DNA of 64,000 bases from Demequina iriomotensis (lineage in GTDB: Bacteria; Actinomycetota; Actinomycetes; Actinomycetales; Demequinaceae), in contig NZ_BBME01000011.1 of the NCBI RefSeq assembly GCF_000971395.1, forward strand, positions 124,001 to 188,000. The letters run 5' to 3'. The notes under the pieces were generated by a model that was given only the letters and a program-made list of their open reading frames with translations, made no database searches and was not told the DNA's origin. Position numbers and translations under genes: made by a program. Positions 8,926 through 16,979 of the stretch are shown piece by piece (position 1 is the first letter of the stretch; each line of letters starts with the position of its first letter).

Positions 8926-8970
8926 ACGGATGCTAGCGCCTGCCGCGGGCGGAATCCACCTCCTCTGGGC

Positions 8971-8988
8971 CCAGGCGGGTCCGCCTGG
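8971..8988. promoter_or_regulatory. Palindrome between two divergent promoters
   Basis: CCAGGCGG-GT-CCGCCTGG, an 8-bp perfect inverted repeat midway between the two 17-bp operators in the 8814-9063 gap. It overlaps the -35 region of the rightward promoter. It could bind a second regulator or form a small cruciform; no function is shown. Confidence 0.4.
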
Positions 8989-9015
8989 ACAATCGGCCTG
9001 CGCGTGCCCTAGCGT
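8986..9015 (+). promoter_or_regulatory. Sigma70-like promoter of the SDR-GlcG-PanE operon
   Basis: TGGACA (8986-8991), 18-bp spacer, TAGCGT (9010-9015). The 17-bp operator begins three bases after the -10. Confidence 0.55.
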
Positions 9016-9017
9016 GT

Positions 9018-9034
9018 GTGAAAGTGACTTTCAC
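9018..9034. promoter_or_regulatory. 17-bp palindromic operator, copy 2
   Basis: GTGAAAGTGACTTTCAC, a perfect palindrome around one central base, directly downstream of the -10 of the rightward operon. Best match to the consensus drawn from the four copies. Confidence 0.75.
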
Positions 9035-9063
9035 GATGTGAGAACTCAAGGAAGAGTGGGCGC

Positions 9064-9822
9064 ATGACGGGTTGGCTGGACTTGACGGGCAAGGGCGCCC
9101 TGGTGGTCGGCGCGGGCGGGCTGGGAGGCGCCAGCGCGCTGAGCCTCGCGCGGCAGGGCATGGCGACCGTGGTGGTCGACCGCGACACGGCCGCGTTGGA
9201 TCGCGTGGCGACCGCGGCCGCCGATGCGGGGCACGCCCTGGTGACGCTCGTGGCGGACATCTCGACGCCCGAGGCGTGCCGCGCGGTGGTCGCCGAGTCC
9301 GTCGCGCGCGTCGGAGCGCCGCGTGCCTTCGTCCATGCCGTGGGGCGCAACGACCGGAGGCCCGTGCTCGAGCTCGGCGACGCCGACTGGGAGTCGATCG
9401 TCACCCTCAACCTGTCGACCGCGTGGTGGCTGGGGCAGGAGGTCGGCCGCCGCATGGTGGCCGAGGGGTGCGGCCGCATGGTCTTCGTCTCCTCGGTCTC
9501 CGCGCACCTCGCCCACGCGCACCACGCGCCGTACGCGGCGACCAAGGGTGGCATCAACCAGATGATGAGGGTGATGGCGCGCGAGTGGGCGTCGCACGGC
9601 GTCACCGTCAACGCGGTCGGGCCCGGCTACGTCGAGACCGACCTCACGCGGGCGTATCTCGATCGCGACGGGCACCGCGAGGAGCTCGAGGCGCTCGTGC
9701 CGGCGCGCAGGCTCGGCGACCCGGCGGAGGTGGCGGACGCCGTCACCTTCCTGCTCTCCGACCGCGCGCGCTTCATCACCGGCCAATGCCTCTACGTCGA
9801 CGGCGGCCGGACGCTCGTATGA
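9064..9822 (+). CDS. Short-chain dehydrogenase/reductase
   Basis: A 252-residue classical SDR with a normal YxxxK site (YAATK near residue 159), a Ser pair before it (FVSSVSAH), a glycine-rich nucleotide loop (VGAGGLGGAS) and a C-terminal GQCLYVDGGRTLV typical of FabG-like enzymes. First gene of an operon; its stop overlaps the next start as ATGA. The promoter carries the shared palindrome. Probably an NAD(P)-dependent dehydrogenase in the unidentified catabolic route encoded by 6.2-17.6 kb. Confidence 0.88.
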   Translation: MTGWLDLTGKGALVVGAGGLGGASALSLARQGMATVVVDRDTAALDRVATAAADAGHALVTLVADISTPEACRAVVAESVARVGAPRAFVHAVGRNDRRPVLELGDADWESIVTLNLSTAWWLGQEVGRRMVAEGCGRMVFVSSVSAHLAHAHHAPYAATKGGINQMMRVMAREWASHGVTVNAVGPGYVETDLTRAYLDRDGHREELEALVPARRLGDPAEVADAVTFLLSDRARFITGQCLYVDGGRTLV

Positions 9823-10790
9823 ACGGCCACCGTCGCGACCTGTCGCTCGGCGAGGCGCGCGCGCTGGTGGCGCGCGCCGTCGACAAGGCCGAGCAGCTCG
9901 GGCTGCGCGGCGGGATCGCGGTGGTTGGGGCGAGCGGCGGCCTGGTGACCGCCGCGCGGCTCGACCGGGGCGGCGCCGGCGGGATGGCGCGCGCCCGGTC
10001 CAAGGCCTGGATCGCGGCCACCCAGCAGGTCCCGACCGCCGAGCACCTCCGGCGCATGACGACGCTCCCGGCGCCCATCGCCGCGGGCTTCGTCGCCGCC
10101 TCGCCGGAGGCCGCCTTCCCGGGCGCCGGCGGCATGCCCGTGGTGGTCGACGGTGTGGTGGTCGCCGGGATCGCGGCCTCCGGCGCAACGGTCAGCCCGT
10201 TCCTGCCGGCCGGCGTCGCTCCCGAGGCGGTGAGCGCCGACGGCGAGCCCGCCAACCCCGAGGACCTGCTCGTCGCCTACGCGCTCGGCATCCCCTACGT
10301 AGGACAGCACGGCGACGACGGCGCGCGCTGGGCCGCACGCTTCGGAGACCTCGCCGTCGCACCCGAGGCGGCGCTCGGCATGCGGCCCGCCCCGGCCGCG
10401 ACCGCGCAGCGCGAGCTCGCCTGGGCGAGCGCGCTGTGCGACGCGGTCATCGCGGCCGCGGCGGCGCGCGGCGTGAGGGTCTCCGTCGCGGTGGTCGACG
10501 CCGGCGGCGACCCCGTCCGCGAGGACCGGATGGACGATGCGGTGGTGGGCGGCGTCGAGGTCGCGCGGGCGACCGCGGCCGCCGCGGCGCGCTTCGGGCT
10601 CCCGAGCGCCGAGCTCGCGGACGTGTTCGGGTCCGCGGCGGCGGCGCTCCGAGGGCTCGCCCCGACGGACGTGCTCGCGGCTCCCGGCGGCGTCCCACTC
10701 GTGGTCGACGGCCGCGTGGTCGGGGGCCTGGGCGTCGGGGGAGCGCAGCCCGAGGCGTGCGCCGCGATCGCCGCGGGGGCGGCCCGATGA
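9819..10790 (+). CDS. Tandem GlcG/HbpS-domain protein
   Basis: A 323-residue protein made of two GlcG/HbpS (DUF336) domains, about residues 9-150 and 195-320. Each contains the family pattern of an Ala-rich helix, a strand such as VSVAVVDAGGDPVREDRMD, and an end like GGVPLVVDGRVVGGLGVGGAQ. Family members are usually single domains of about 140 residues found with glycolate oxidase, propanediol or haem/corrinoid functions. Start and stop overlap both neighbours by ATGA. No signal peptide is seen, so it is likely cytoplasmic. Role unknown; it may be a structural or cofactor-binding partner of the oxidoreductases. Confidence 0.8.
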   Translation: MNGHRRDLSLGEARALVARAVDKAEQLGLRGGIAVVGASGGLVTAARLDRGGAGGMARARSKAWIAATQQVPTAEHLRRMTTLPAPIAAGFVAASPEAAFPGAGGMPVVVDGVVVAGIAASGATVSPFLPAGVAPEAVSADGEPANPEDLLVAYALGIPYVGQHGDDGARWAARFGDLAVAPEAALGMRPAPAATAQRELAWASALCDAVIAAAAARGVRVSVAVVDAGGDPVREDRMDDAVVGGVEVARATAAAAARFGLPSAELADVFGSAAAALRGLAPTDVLAAPGGVPLVVDGRVVGGLGVGGAQPEACAAIAAGAAR

Positions 10791-11725
10791 GCGTCGACAC
10801 CCGCGTCGCCGTCCTCGGCTGCGGCGCCATCGGCAGCCTGTACGCCGCGCACCTCGCGCGCGTCCCGGGCGTCGAGGTGTGGGCCGTCGACCCGTGGCGC
10901 GAGCACGTGGAGGCGATCGCGCGCGACGGCCTGCGCGTGACCGGGGCCGGCGACTTCGTCGCGTCGGTGCACGCGGTCGCCGACGCCGCGGCGCTGCCGC
11001 CGTGCGACCTCGGCATCGTCGCGACCAAGGCCGCCCACACGCGGGCGGCCGTCGAGGCGGCCGCGCATGCCCTGCGCGAGGCCGCGGTCGCGAGCGTCCA
11101 GAACGGGCTCGGCAACGAGGAGCGGATCGCCGCCGTGGTGCCGCGCGTCATCCGCGGCAGCATCGTCACCGCCGGCGCGGTCGTCGCGCCCGGGGTGGTC
11201 CGCTACGACGCGCCGGGAGACTCGTGGCTCGGGCCGTTCGAGCCGAGCCCCGCATCGTCCGCGCAGATCGGGACTCTCGCATCGCTGCTCACCGCGGGCG
11301 GCCTGCGCACGTTCGCGATGGACGATGCGCGCGGCCCGCAGTGGACCAAGGTCGTGTTCAACGCCGCGACCAGCCCGCTCGCCGCGCTCACGGGGCTGAG
11401 CGTCGGCGAGGTCGGCACTCACCCCGAGCTGCGGGTGCAGGTCGACGCGCTCATCGCCGAGGCGCTCGCCGTGTGCGAGGCGGCCGGCATCGCGCTCCTT
11501 CGCGACCCGGCCGACGCGGTGGCCGAGGCGATCGAGGAGGCCTACGGGCATCGTCCGTCCATGCTCCAGGACGTGGTCGCGCGCCGCCCCACCGAGGTCG
11601 ACGCGCTCAACGGCGGGATCGCCGCCGAGGGCGCCCGGCGGGGCGTCGCGACGCCGTTGCACGCCGCGATGGTGGCGCTCGTGCACGGGCTCGAGTCGAG
11701 CTGGTCCGGCGGTTCCGGGCACTGA
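10787..11725 (+). CDS. Ketopantoate reductase (PanE/ApbA)-family oxidoreductase
   Basis: A 312-residue two-domain reductase. The N-terminus has the NAD(P) loop GCGAIGSLYAAHLA, and the C-terminal helical domain carries WTKVVFNAATSPLAALTG, with the conserved Lys and Asn of the family. ATGA overlap with the GlcG gene. True PanE makes pantoate, and panB lies 50 kb away, but membership of this catabolic operon and the shared operator argue for a different 2-keto acid or hydroxy-acid substrate. Function is therefore given at family level only. Confidence 0.82.
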   Translation: MSVDTRVAVLGCGAIGSLYAAHLARVPGVEVWAVDPWREHVEAIARDGLRVTGAGDFVASVHAVADAAALPPCDLGIVATKAAHTRAAVEAAAHALREAAVASVQNGLGNEERIAAVVPRVIRGSIVTAGAVVAPGVVRYDAPGDSWLGPFEPSPASSAQIGTLASLLTAGGLRTFAMDDARGPQWTKVVFNAATSPLAALTGLSVGEVGTHPELRVQVDALIAEALAVCEAAGIALLRDPADAVAEAIEEAYGHRPSMLQDVVARRPTEVDALNGGIAAEGARRGVATPLHAAMVALVHGLESSWSGGSGH

Positions 11726-11739
11726 CAGGGAGGAACGAC

Positions 11740-12663
11740 ATGGGGACGAGGGTGCTCGGGCTCGGGTGCGGCAACCCGGGCGGCAGCGCGGAGATCCTGC
11801 TCATCGAGGCGCTGCGCGCCGCCGAGGCGGACGGCGCGGACGTGGAGCTGGTGCGGCTCGACGACCTCGGCCTCGATCCCGGGCCGGACGACGACGCGGG
11901 GTGGTTCTGGGAGCGCCTCATCGACTGCGACGCCTGGATCATCAGCGCGCCCATCATCAGCCGCACGGTGCCCGGCCGGCTCAAGGTGCTCGGCGACCGC
12001 CTGCTCGGACCCAACGCGGACGCCGCGATCATCGAGGGGCTGCTCGCGGCCCGGCTGCGGGGCGAGGACCCGGCCGTGCCGTTCCGCGTCGACGAGCGTG
12101 TGCTGCGCCCGCGCGTCGCGGGCTTCATCGCGTGCGGCGGCTCCCTCACGACGCAGTGGAAGACGCTGGCGCTGCCGGTGATGCACACCCTCACCTTCTC
12201 GATGAGCATCGCCGTCGTGGACCAGATGGTGGTCGAGGGGGCCGGGACCCCGCGCTCGGTGGTGCTCGATCCCGAAGCGGTCGCGCGCGCGGCGACGCTC
12301 GGGGGCAACGTCGCGAGCCAGCTCGGCCGCGGGCTCGATGACGCGGAGTACCTCGGGCCGCCCGGGGCATGCCCCCTGTGCCGCCTCGACGTGGTGGTGC
12401 TGCGCGGCGCCGAGGTCGAGTGCGCCACGTGCGGCGCCCGGGGCCGGCTCGAGGGCGCGGGCGTCGCGTGGACCGACCTGTCGCCGTCCGTCATCTCCTT
12501 GGAGGAGCGCGCCGCCCACTACCGCGAGATCGTCGAGACGGCGGGCGCTCATGCCGCGCGGGCGGCGCTCGTGGAGGAGCGTGCCGCGGCGTACGCCGGA
12601 TATCCGACCGTGCGGCCAGGAGCCGCCAAGGTCACGACTTCGTCACGGTCGCCACGATTGTAG
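11740..12663 (+). CDS. Flavodoxin-fold NAD(P)H:FMN reductase-like protein with zinc ribbon
   Basis: A 307-residue protein. The N-terminal half resembles NADPH-dependent FMN reductases/iron-sulfur flavoproteins: a GLGCGNPGGSAEILLIEAL loop, AWIISAPIISRTVPGRLK, and later AGFIACGGSLTTQWK. After residue 205 there is a small zinc-ribbon-like motif, CPLC (211-214) and CATC (228-231). GGAGGA-like Shine-Dalgarno, 14 bp after the PanE-like gene, last gene of the operon. It may supply reduced flavin or act as an electron carrier; the zinc ribbon is unusual for the family. Confidence 0.75.
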   Translation: MGTRVLGLGCGNPGGSAEILLIEALRAAEADGADVELVRLDDLGLDPGPDDDAGWFWERLIDCDAWIISAPIISRTVPGRLKVLGDRLLGPNADAAIIEGLLAARLRGEDPAVPFRVDERVLRPRVAGFIACGGSLTTQWKTLALPVMHTLTFSMSIAVVDQMVVEGAGTPRSVVLDPEAVARAATLGGNVASQLGRGLDDAEYLGPPGACPLCRLDVVVLRGAEVECATCGARGRLEGAGVAWTDLSPSVISLEERAAHYREIVETAGAHAARAALVEERAAAYAGYPTVRPGAAKVTTSSRSPRL

Positions 12664-12689
12664 ACAATCCCGCGTCGTGGACCTAGCAT
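12661..12689 (+). promoter_or_regulatory. Promoter of the sugar ABC operon
   Basis: TAGACA (12661-12666), 17-bp spacer, TAGCAT (12684-12689). It overlaps the stop codon of the preceding gene and is followed by the operator at 12701. Confidence 0.6.
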
Positions 12690-12700
12690 GGGTTTCGCTG

Positions 12701-12717
12701 GCGAAAGTCGCTTTCAC
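12701..12717. promoter_or_regulatory. 17-bp palindromic operator, copy 3
   Basis: GCGAAAGTCGCTTTCAC, a slightly degenerate copy of the shared palindrome, with an extra half-site TGTGAAAGC beginning at 12720. It sits just downstream of the -10 of the ABC transporter promoter. Confidence 0.65.
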
Positions 12718-12770
12718 AATGTGAAAGCTGGTAGGTCACCATCCCATCGCGGACATCAAAGGAGATTCCC

Positions 12771-13802
12771 GTGAGCATGACTCGTCATTCACTCAAGAGG
12801 TCGCTGCTCGCCGTCGGCGCGGCGACCACGCTCGTGATCCTCACGGCGTGCAGCTCGTCCGACGGCACGGGCGAGGCCTCGACCTCGGCCGAGCCGAGCG
12901 CGACGGAGCCGGCGGCCATGGAGTCGGAGGCTCCGGCCTCGGACCTGCCGAAGACCCTGGTGTTCGCGCCCCTCGCGCTGTCGATCCCCGCGATGCAGGG
13001 CCTGTCCGACGGCGTGTCCGGCTACGGCGGCAGCCAGGGCTGGGAGGTCATCGTCCAGGACCCCAAGCTCGACCCGGCGACCCAGGTGCAGCAGGTGACC
13101 GAGGTCCTCGAGTCCGGCCGCGCGGGCGCGCTGTGGATCATCGCCATTGCACCCGCCTCGATGACCGACGTGCTCCACGCGGCGCAGGAGAAGGGCGTGC
13201 CCGTTCTCATCAACGGCGTGCCGGCGGACTACGGCTTCGACGGCCCGCAGGCCGGCATCACGTTCGACACGATCGACTACGAGGCCGGGGGCGCCGCGCT
13301 CGGCGAGCAGACGGGCATGTGCATCAACGAGAAGCTGGGCGGCGAGGCCACGATCATCTACGGCGCCTCGCCCGCGGGCACCGCGGGCAAGGAGGAGTCC
13401 GACGCGGCGTTCCTCGAGGCCCTCGAGGCGACCGCGCCCGGCGTCGAGGTGGTGCAGACCTGGGATATCACCGACCGTGCGGCCTCGCAGACCGATGTCG
13501 GCTCGATCCTCCAGGCCCACCCTGAGGTCGACGTGGTGGCGGCCGCCAACGACGAGGGCGCGCTGGGTGCGATCGGCGCCTTCAAGGCGGCCGGCAAGGA
13601 CCTGCCGTGCGTCACCGACTTCGGCGGCAACGACGAGGTGCTGGGGCTGGTCGAGGCGGGCACGATGTACGCGACGGTGGCCCTCCAGTTCGAGGAGGAC
13701 ATGATCCAGTCCTTCGACACCCTGGCCGAGATGCAGATGGATCCGACCGCGGTCGGTCCCGAGCTGACCGTGCCGCTCAAGGTCACCAACGCGGCCTCCT
13801 GA
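12771..13802 (+). CDS. Sugar ABC transporter substrate-binding lipoprotein
   Basis: A 343-residue periplasmic-binding-protein family 1 (ribose/xylose type) solute receptor. It has a lipoprotein signal with lipobox LTAC (Cys27), then a Ser/Glu-rich linker. AAAGGAG lies six bases before the GTG; an ATG at 12777 is an alternative start. It is followed by a permease and an ATPase. The ligand would be a sugar or sugar-like compound released outside the cell. It is not a copy of the rhamnose receptor at 27-28 kb, and its promoter carries the other operator type, so the two uptake systems appear separately controlled. Confidence 0.88.
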   Translation: MSMTRHSLKRSLLAVGAATTLVILTACSSSDGTGEASTSAEPSATEPAAMESEAPASDLPKTLVFAPLALSIPAMQGLSDGVSGYGGSQGWEVIVQDPKLDPATQVQQVTEVLESGRAGALWIIAIAPASMTDVLHAAQEKGVPVLINGVPADYGFDGPQAGITFDTIDYEAGGAALGEQTGMCINEKLGGEATIIYGASPAGTAGKEESDAAFLEALEATAPGVEVVQTWDITDRAASQTDVGSILQAHPEVDVVAAANDEGALGAIGAFKAAGKDLPCVTDFGGNDEVLGLVEAGTMYATVALQFEEDMIQSFDTLAEMQMDPTAVGPELTVPLKVTNAAS

Positions 13803-13822
13803 TCGGCGCCTGGCAGAAAGAC

Positions 13823-14926
13823 ATGACGATGACCAGCCCTGTTGAGGCGGGCGGCACGGCGACTCCCGGGACCCCGGGAGCCGCCGCTCCGGCCGCTCCG
13901 CCCCCGGGAGCCGCCTCGGCGTCCCCGGCCAAGGACAGCGCCGGCGTGCGCGGTCTCATCTTCCTGCGCGACCGCGGCATCTTCGTGCTGTGGATCCTCA
14001 TCATCGCGGTGTTCGCGGTGTGGGCGAACCCGTACTTCGCGACGCTGAACAACGCGATCCTGGTCGCCAACGCGGCCGCCATCAGCGCGATCTTCGCCGC
14101 GGGCGTCGCGGTCGGGATCATCTGCGGCGCGCTCGACCTGTCGATCCCCGGCGTCGCCGCGTTGTCGAGCTGCATCGCGGGCTGGATGATCACCACCGGC
14201 CTGCCCGTGTGGCTCGCATTGGTGGTGGGCATCGTCACGGGCGCGCTGGTCGGGTTCGTCAACGGCGTGATCTCGCTGCGGGGGTTCAACCCGATCATCG
14301 TGACCATCGCGATGCTGTCGATCACCTCCGCGGCGGCCTCGATCATCGCGGGCGGGTACACGTTCCCGGGCCTCACCCAGCTCGACTTCATGGGCACGCA
14401 GCGCTACCTCGGGATCCCCGCGCCGGTGTGGATCACGGCGGGCGTGTTCCTCGTCGGCACGGTGTTCCTCACCAAGACGCGCGACGGCATCCGCCTCATG
14501 GCGGTCGGGGGCAGCGCCGAGGCGGTGCGCCGGTCGGGGATCCACAGCGATCGCTACAAGGTGCTCGCCTTCGTCATCAGCAGCACGTGCGCGGCGCTGG
14601 GCGGGCTCGTCACCACGGCGACCGTCACCGAGGCCAACCCCAGCGCGAGCCCGGCGCTGATCTTCACGGCACTCACCGCCGTCGCCCTCGCGGGCGTCTC
14701 GCTCGTGGGCGGGCGGGGGAGCCTGCCCCGCGTGCTCGTCGGAGCGCTGGTGCTGGCGACCATCGCGAACGGCCTCACCATCAAGGGCGTGCAGCCGTAC
14801 TGGGCCACGGGCGTCACGGGCGTGCTGCTCATCGGCTCGCTCGCGCTCGAGCGGTGGGTCACCGCCTCCGTCTCGCGGCGGCTCATGGCCACCGCGCAGG
14901 CGTCCGTCCACACAGGAACGAGGTGA
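13823..14926 (+). CDS. Sugar ABC transporter permease (RbsC type)
   Basis: A 367-residue BPD_transp_2-family permease with about ten hydrophobic helices and an N-terminal Pro/Ala-rich cytoplasmic tail (residues 8-40). Family signatures include GIICGALDLSIPGVAAL (the conserved D-LS-G region) and the late ALAGVSLVGGRGSLP. The start at ATG 13823 follows AGAAAG; the gene is 20 bp after the receptor. It should form the membrane channel for the sugar bound by the preceding lipoprotein. Confidence 0.87.
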   Translation: MTMTSPVEAGGTATPGTPGAAAPAAPPPGAASASPAKDSAGVRGLIFLRDRGIFVLWILIIAVFAVWANPYFATLNNAILVANAAAISAIFAAGVAVGIICGALDLSIPGVAALSSCIAGWMITTGLPVWLALVVGIVTGALVGFVNGVISLRGFNPIIVTIAMLSITSAAASIIAGGYTFPGLTQLDFMGTQRYLGIPAPVWITAGVFLVGTVFLTKTRDGIRLMAVGGSAEAVRRSGIHSDRYKVLAFVISSTCAALGGLVTTATVTEANPSASPALIFTALTAVALAGVSLVGGRGSLPRVLVGALVLATIANGLTIKGVQPYWATGVTGVLLIGSLALERWVTASVSRRLMATAQASVHTGTR

Positions 14927-14931
14927 TCGCG

Positions 14932-15717
14932 ATGGCGACGACCACGACAGCGCCGGCGCTCGAGCTCGCGGGCATCGACATGCACTACGGGTACGTGCGG
15001 GCGCTCGACTCGATCGACTTCCACGTGGGCCAGGGCGAGGTGGTCGGGCTCCTCGGCGACAACGGCGCCGGCAAGTCCACGCTGCTCAAGATCATGTCGG
15101 GTGCGCACCGGCCCTCGTCCGGCACCGTGCGGGTGCACGGCAAGGAGGTCGAGCTGCACTCGCCGAGCGCCGCCACCCACGCGGGCATCCAGATGGTCTA
15201 CCAGGACCTCGCGCTGGTCGACGCGCTCGACATCGCCACCAACCTCAACATCGGGCGCGAGATCCTCCGGCCCGGCCTGTTCGGGCTGCTGGGCTTCGTG
15301 GACCACAAGGCGCAGCGCAAGCGCTCGGAGGCGGAGCTGGACAAGCTCGGCGTCCGCACCGCGGCGATGACCCGGCCGGTCGAGATGCTCTCCGGCGGAC
15401 AGCGGCAGGTGGTCGCCCTCGCGCGCAGCGCGACCCGCGTGTCGGGTGGGCACAACGGCGTGCTGCTTCTCGACGAGCCGACCGCCGCGCTTGGTTACGA
15501 GCAGACCCAGGTGGTCCAGGCGCTCGTCAGGCGGATGGCCGATCAGGGGATCGCGATCGTGCTGGTGACGCACAACCTCCAGCTCGCCTCCGCGGTCTGC
15601 GACCGCATGGTGGTGCTCAACAGGGGGCGCAAGGTCGCCGACGTCGCGACCGAGGACACCGATACCGACCATGTTGTCGGGTGGATCACCGGCGCGCGCG
15701 GCTCGATGTTCGACTGA
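14932..15717 (+). CDS. Single-domain sugar ABC transporter ATPase
   Basis: A 261-residue ATPase with Walker A (GDNGAGKST), signature (LSGGQRQ), Walker B (LLLDEP) and an H-loop (VTHN). ATG 14932 is chosen; an in-frame GTG at 14923 overlapping the permease stop is possible. Many RbsA-type carbohydrate ATPases carry two ABC domains; this one has one, like FrcA-type proteins, so it probably works as a homodimer. Last gene of the transporter operon, followed by a strong hairpin. Confidence 0.87.
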   Translation: MATTTTAPALELAGIDMHYGYVRALDSIDFHVGQGEVVGLLGDNGAGKSTLLKIMSGAHRPSSGTVRVHGKEVELHSPSAATHAGIQMVYQDLALVDALDIATNLNIGREILRPGLFGLLGFVDHKAQRKRSEAELDKLGVRTAAMTRPVEMLSGGQRQVVALARSATRVSGGHNGVLLLDEPTAALGYEQTQVVQALVRRMADQGIAIVLVTHNLQLASAVCDRMVVLNRGRKVADVATEDTDTDHVVGWITGARGSMFD

Positions 15718-15750
15718 GGGCGTCCCGCGCCTGCGCGGGGCCGGGGGAGC

Positions 15751-15780
15751 CGATGCCGGCGGGACCTCCCGCCGGCATCG
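15751..15780 (+). terminator. Terminator of the sugar ABC operon
   Basis: 13-bp perfect stem CGATGCCGGCGGG / CCCGCCGGCATCG with loop ACCT, 33 bp after the ATPase stop. There is no T-tract, as is common in actinobacteria. Confidence 0.7.
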
Positions 15781-15857
15781 TGCTGTCCGGCCCCCTCCGG
15801 CCCCCGCCGCAGCCCCCTCCGGCATCGGATCGTGTGGCCAGCGGACCGAGTTCGGCA

Positions 15858-16766
15858 CTATGGCATCCGGTAGTGCGACCGTGCCTGCAGTACCGCCGTC
15901 ACGGTCCTTCTGCACCAGTCGGGCGTGTCCATGACACGCCGATACGTGAGCCGGATGGTCTGGATCCCGAGCGTCGCGAGATCCGCGTCGCGGTCGAGGT
16001 CGCGCTCGCGGTCTTCGCCGTACGCGTGACGCTCGTCCCCATCGAGTTCGACCGCCGTCCGGGTCGCGGCGTCATACATGTCGATGACGTACCGACGGCC
16101 GCGTGCGCGAACCTCATGCTGGCGGACGAACCGTGCGAACTCCTCGCCCGAGAAGGTCCGAAGCATCGCCTCGAGCTCGAGGAAGCTATGGGCGCCCCCG
16201 TCGAACGCAGCGAGCGTCTCGATAAGTCCCGCGCGGTCGCGCAAGCGAGCGGTGTCGGCGAGTACCTCCCGGATGGCGTCGGTGGTGGTGGCGCGCCTCT
16301 GCAGCGCCTCGATGACCCGGCCGGCGCGGCGGTCGGGGTCGCCGCGCATCCACTCGTGCACGCACGCGACCGCGGGGGAGGCGACGGGAACGGGACCCCA
16401 GTTCCCTGCGACCGCGATCGTCGCGCGGGTCTCGATGGACTCGAGCCACGGTCGCGTCGCAAGGCGGTGGCCCCGCGCTCGGGTGACGAGCACCCGGTCC
16501 GGCGCGCGCTTGAGACCGCCCCACGCGAAGAGCGCGGCCGCGCCCGTCAGGACTCCCGCGCCCGCGGCGGTGGCGGCGTGCGCGCGCGTGCGCAGCGACC
16601 ACAGGTGGGGCGTCGACACGTAGCGACCCGGGAGGACGGCTGAGACCTCCTGCGACGCCACCGCGGCGCGGACCTGGTGGACGCTCGCGAGGGCGACCAG
16701 CTCCGGCCAGGTGTACGTGCGCGCGCCGCGATGCACCTCTTCGGGGAGACGAGCGGGGCGGGCCAT
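15858..16766 (-). CDS. AbiEi-like / DUF559 protein, paralogue A
   Basis: 302 residues from ATG 16766; an in-frame GTG at 16835 is an alternative. The N-terminal 70 residues resemble the winged-helix AbiEi antitoxin domain (YTWPELVALASVHQVRAAV, then VLPGRYVS). The last 70 residues look like a DUF559/Vsr-like nuclease fold, with AVELDGDERHAYGEDRERDLDRD and LGIQTIRLTYRRVM. A paralogue lies at 50181-51110. Such proteins are common in actinobacteria with no proven role; a defence or DNA-repair function is possible. No cognate AbiEii toxin is adjacent. Confidence 0.72.
   Translation of the reverse strand: MARPARLPEEVHRGARTYTWPELVALASVHQVRAAVASQEVSAVLPGRYVSTPHLWSLRTRAHAATAAGAGVLTGAAALFAWGGLKRAPDRVLVTRARGHRLATRPWLESIETRATIAVAGNWGPVPVASPAVACVHEWMRGDPDRRAGRVIEALQRRATTTDAIREVLADTARLRDRAGLIETLAAFDGGAHSFLELEAMLRTFSGEEFARFVRQHEVRARGRRYVIDMYDAATRTAVELDGDERHAYGEDRERDLDRDADLATLGIQTIRLTYRRVMDTPDWCRRTVTAVLQARSHYRMP
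15861..15876 (+). repeat. Dispersed motif TGGCAT-N4-TAGTGC, copy 1
   Basis: TGGCATCCGGTAGTGC covers codons at the extreme 3' end of the DUF559 gene, and an outer GCACTA (15855-15860) also pairs with TAGTGC. Copies 2 and 3 occur at 19080 (+) and 19318 (-). Confidence 0.5.
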
Positions 16767-16880
16767 GGGCTTAGGAGTAGCCGGTCCTCGACTCCTCGCG
16801 CCGCCCGGATCGCGATTCTGTGGAGAACGTCGCACCAGTCCATGCCGATGCCGCCATTGGCGTGTCGCGATCGCACCATC

Positions 16881-16916
16881 CGATGCCGATGCCGATGCCG
16901 ATGCCGATGCCCATGC
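16881..16916 (+). repeat. CGATGC hexanucleotide tandem repeat
   Basis: Five perfect CGATGC units followed by CCATGC, in the 213-bp gap between the MBL gene stop and the DUF559 start. I see no gene here. The flanks are GT/G-rich (16917-16975). Variable copy number is possible. Confidence 0.65.
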
Positions 16917-16979
16917 CGGTGGCGGCGTCGGGTGGGTTCAGGTGGGCCGGGCAGGTTCGGGGTGGGTCGGGCGGGCCAG

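Noticed and set aside
8814-9063. Riboswitch or small RNA in the divergent SDR gap
   Set aside because: The structure present is explained by two operators, two promoters and one short palindrome; no aptamer-like layout is visible.
10787-11725. Assignment as the pantothenate-pathway panE
   Set aside because: It lies in a catabolic operon with a shared operator, far from panB; only family membership is supported.
16881-16916. Possible CRISPR-like array
   Set aside because: The units are 6 bp and contiguous with no spacers and no cas genes.
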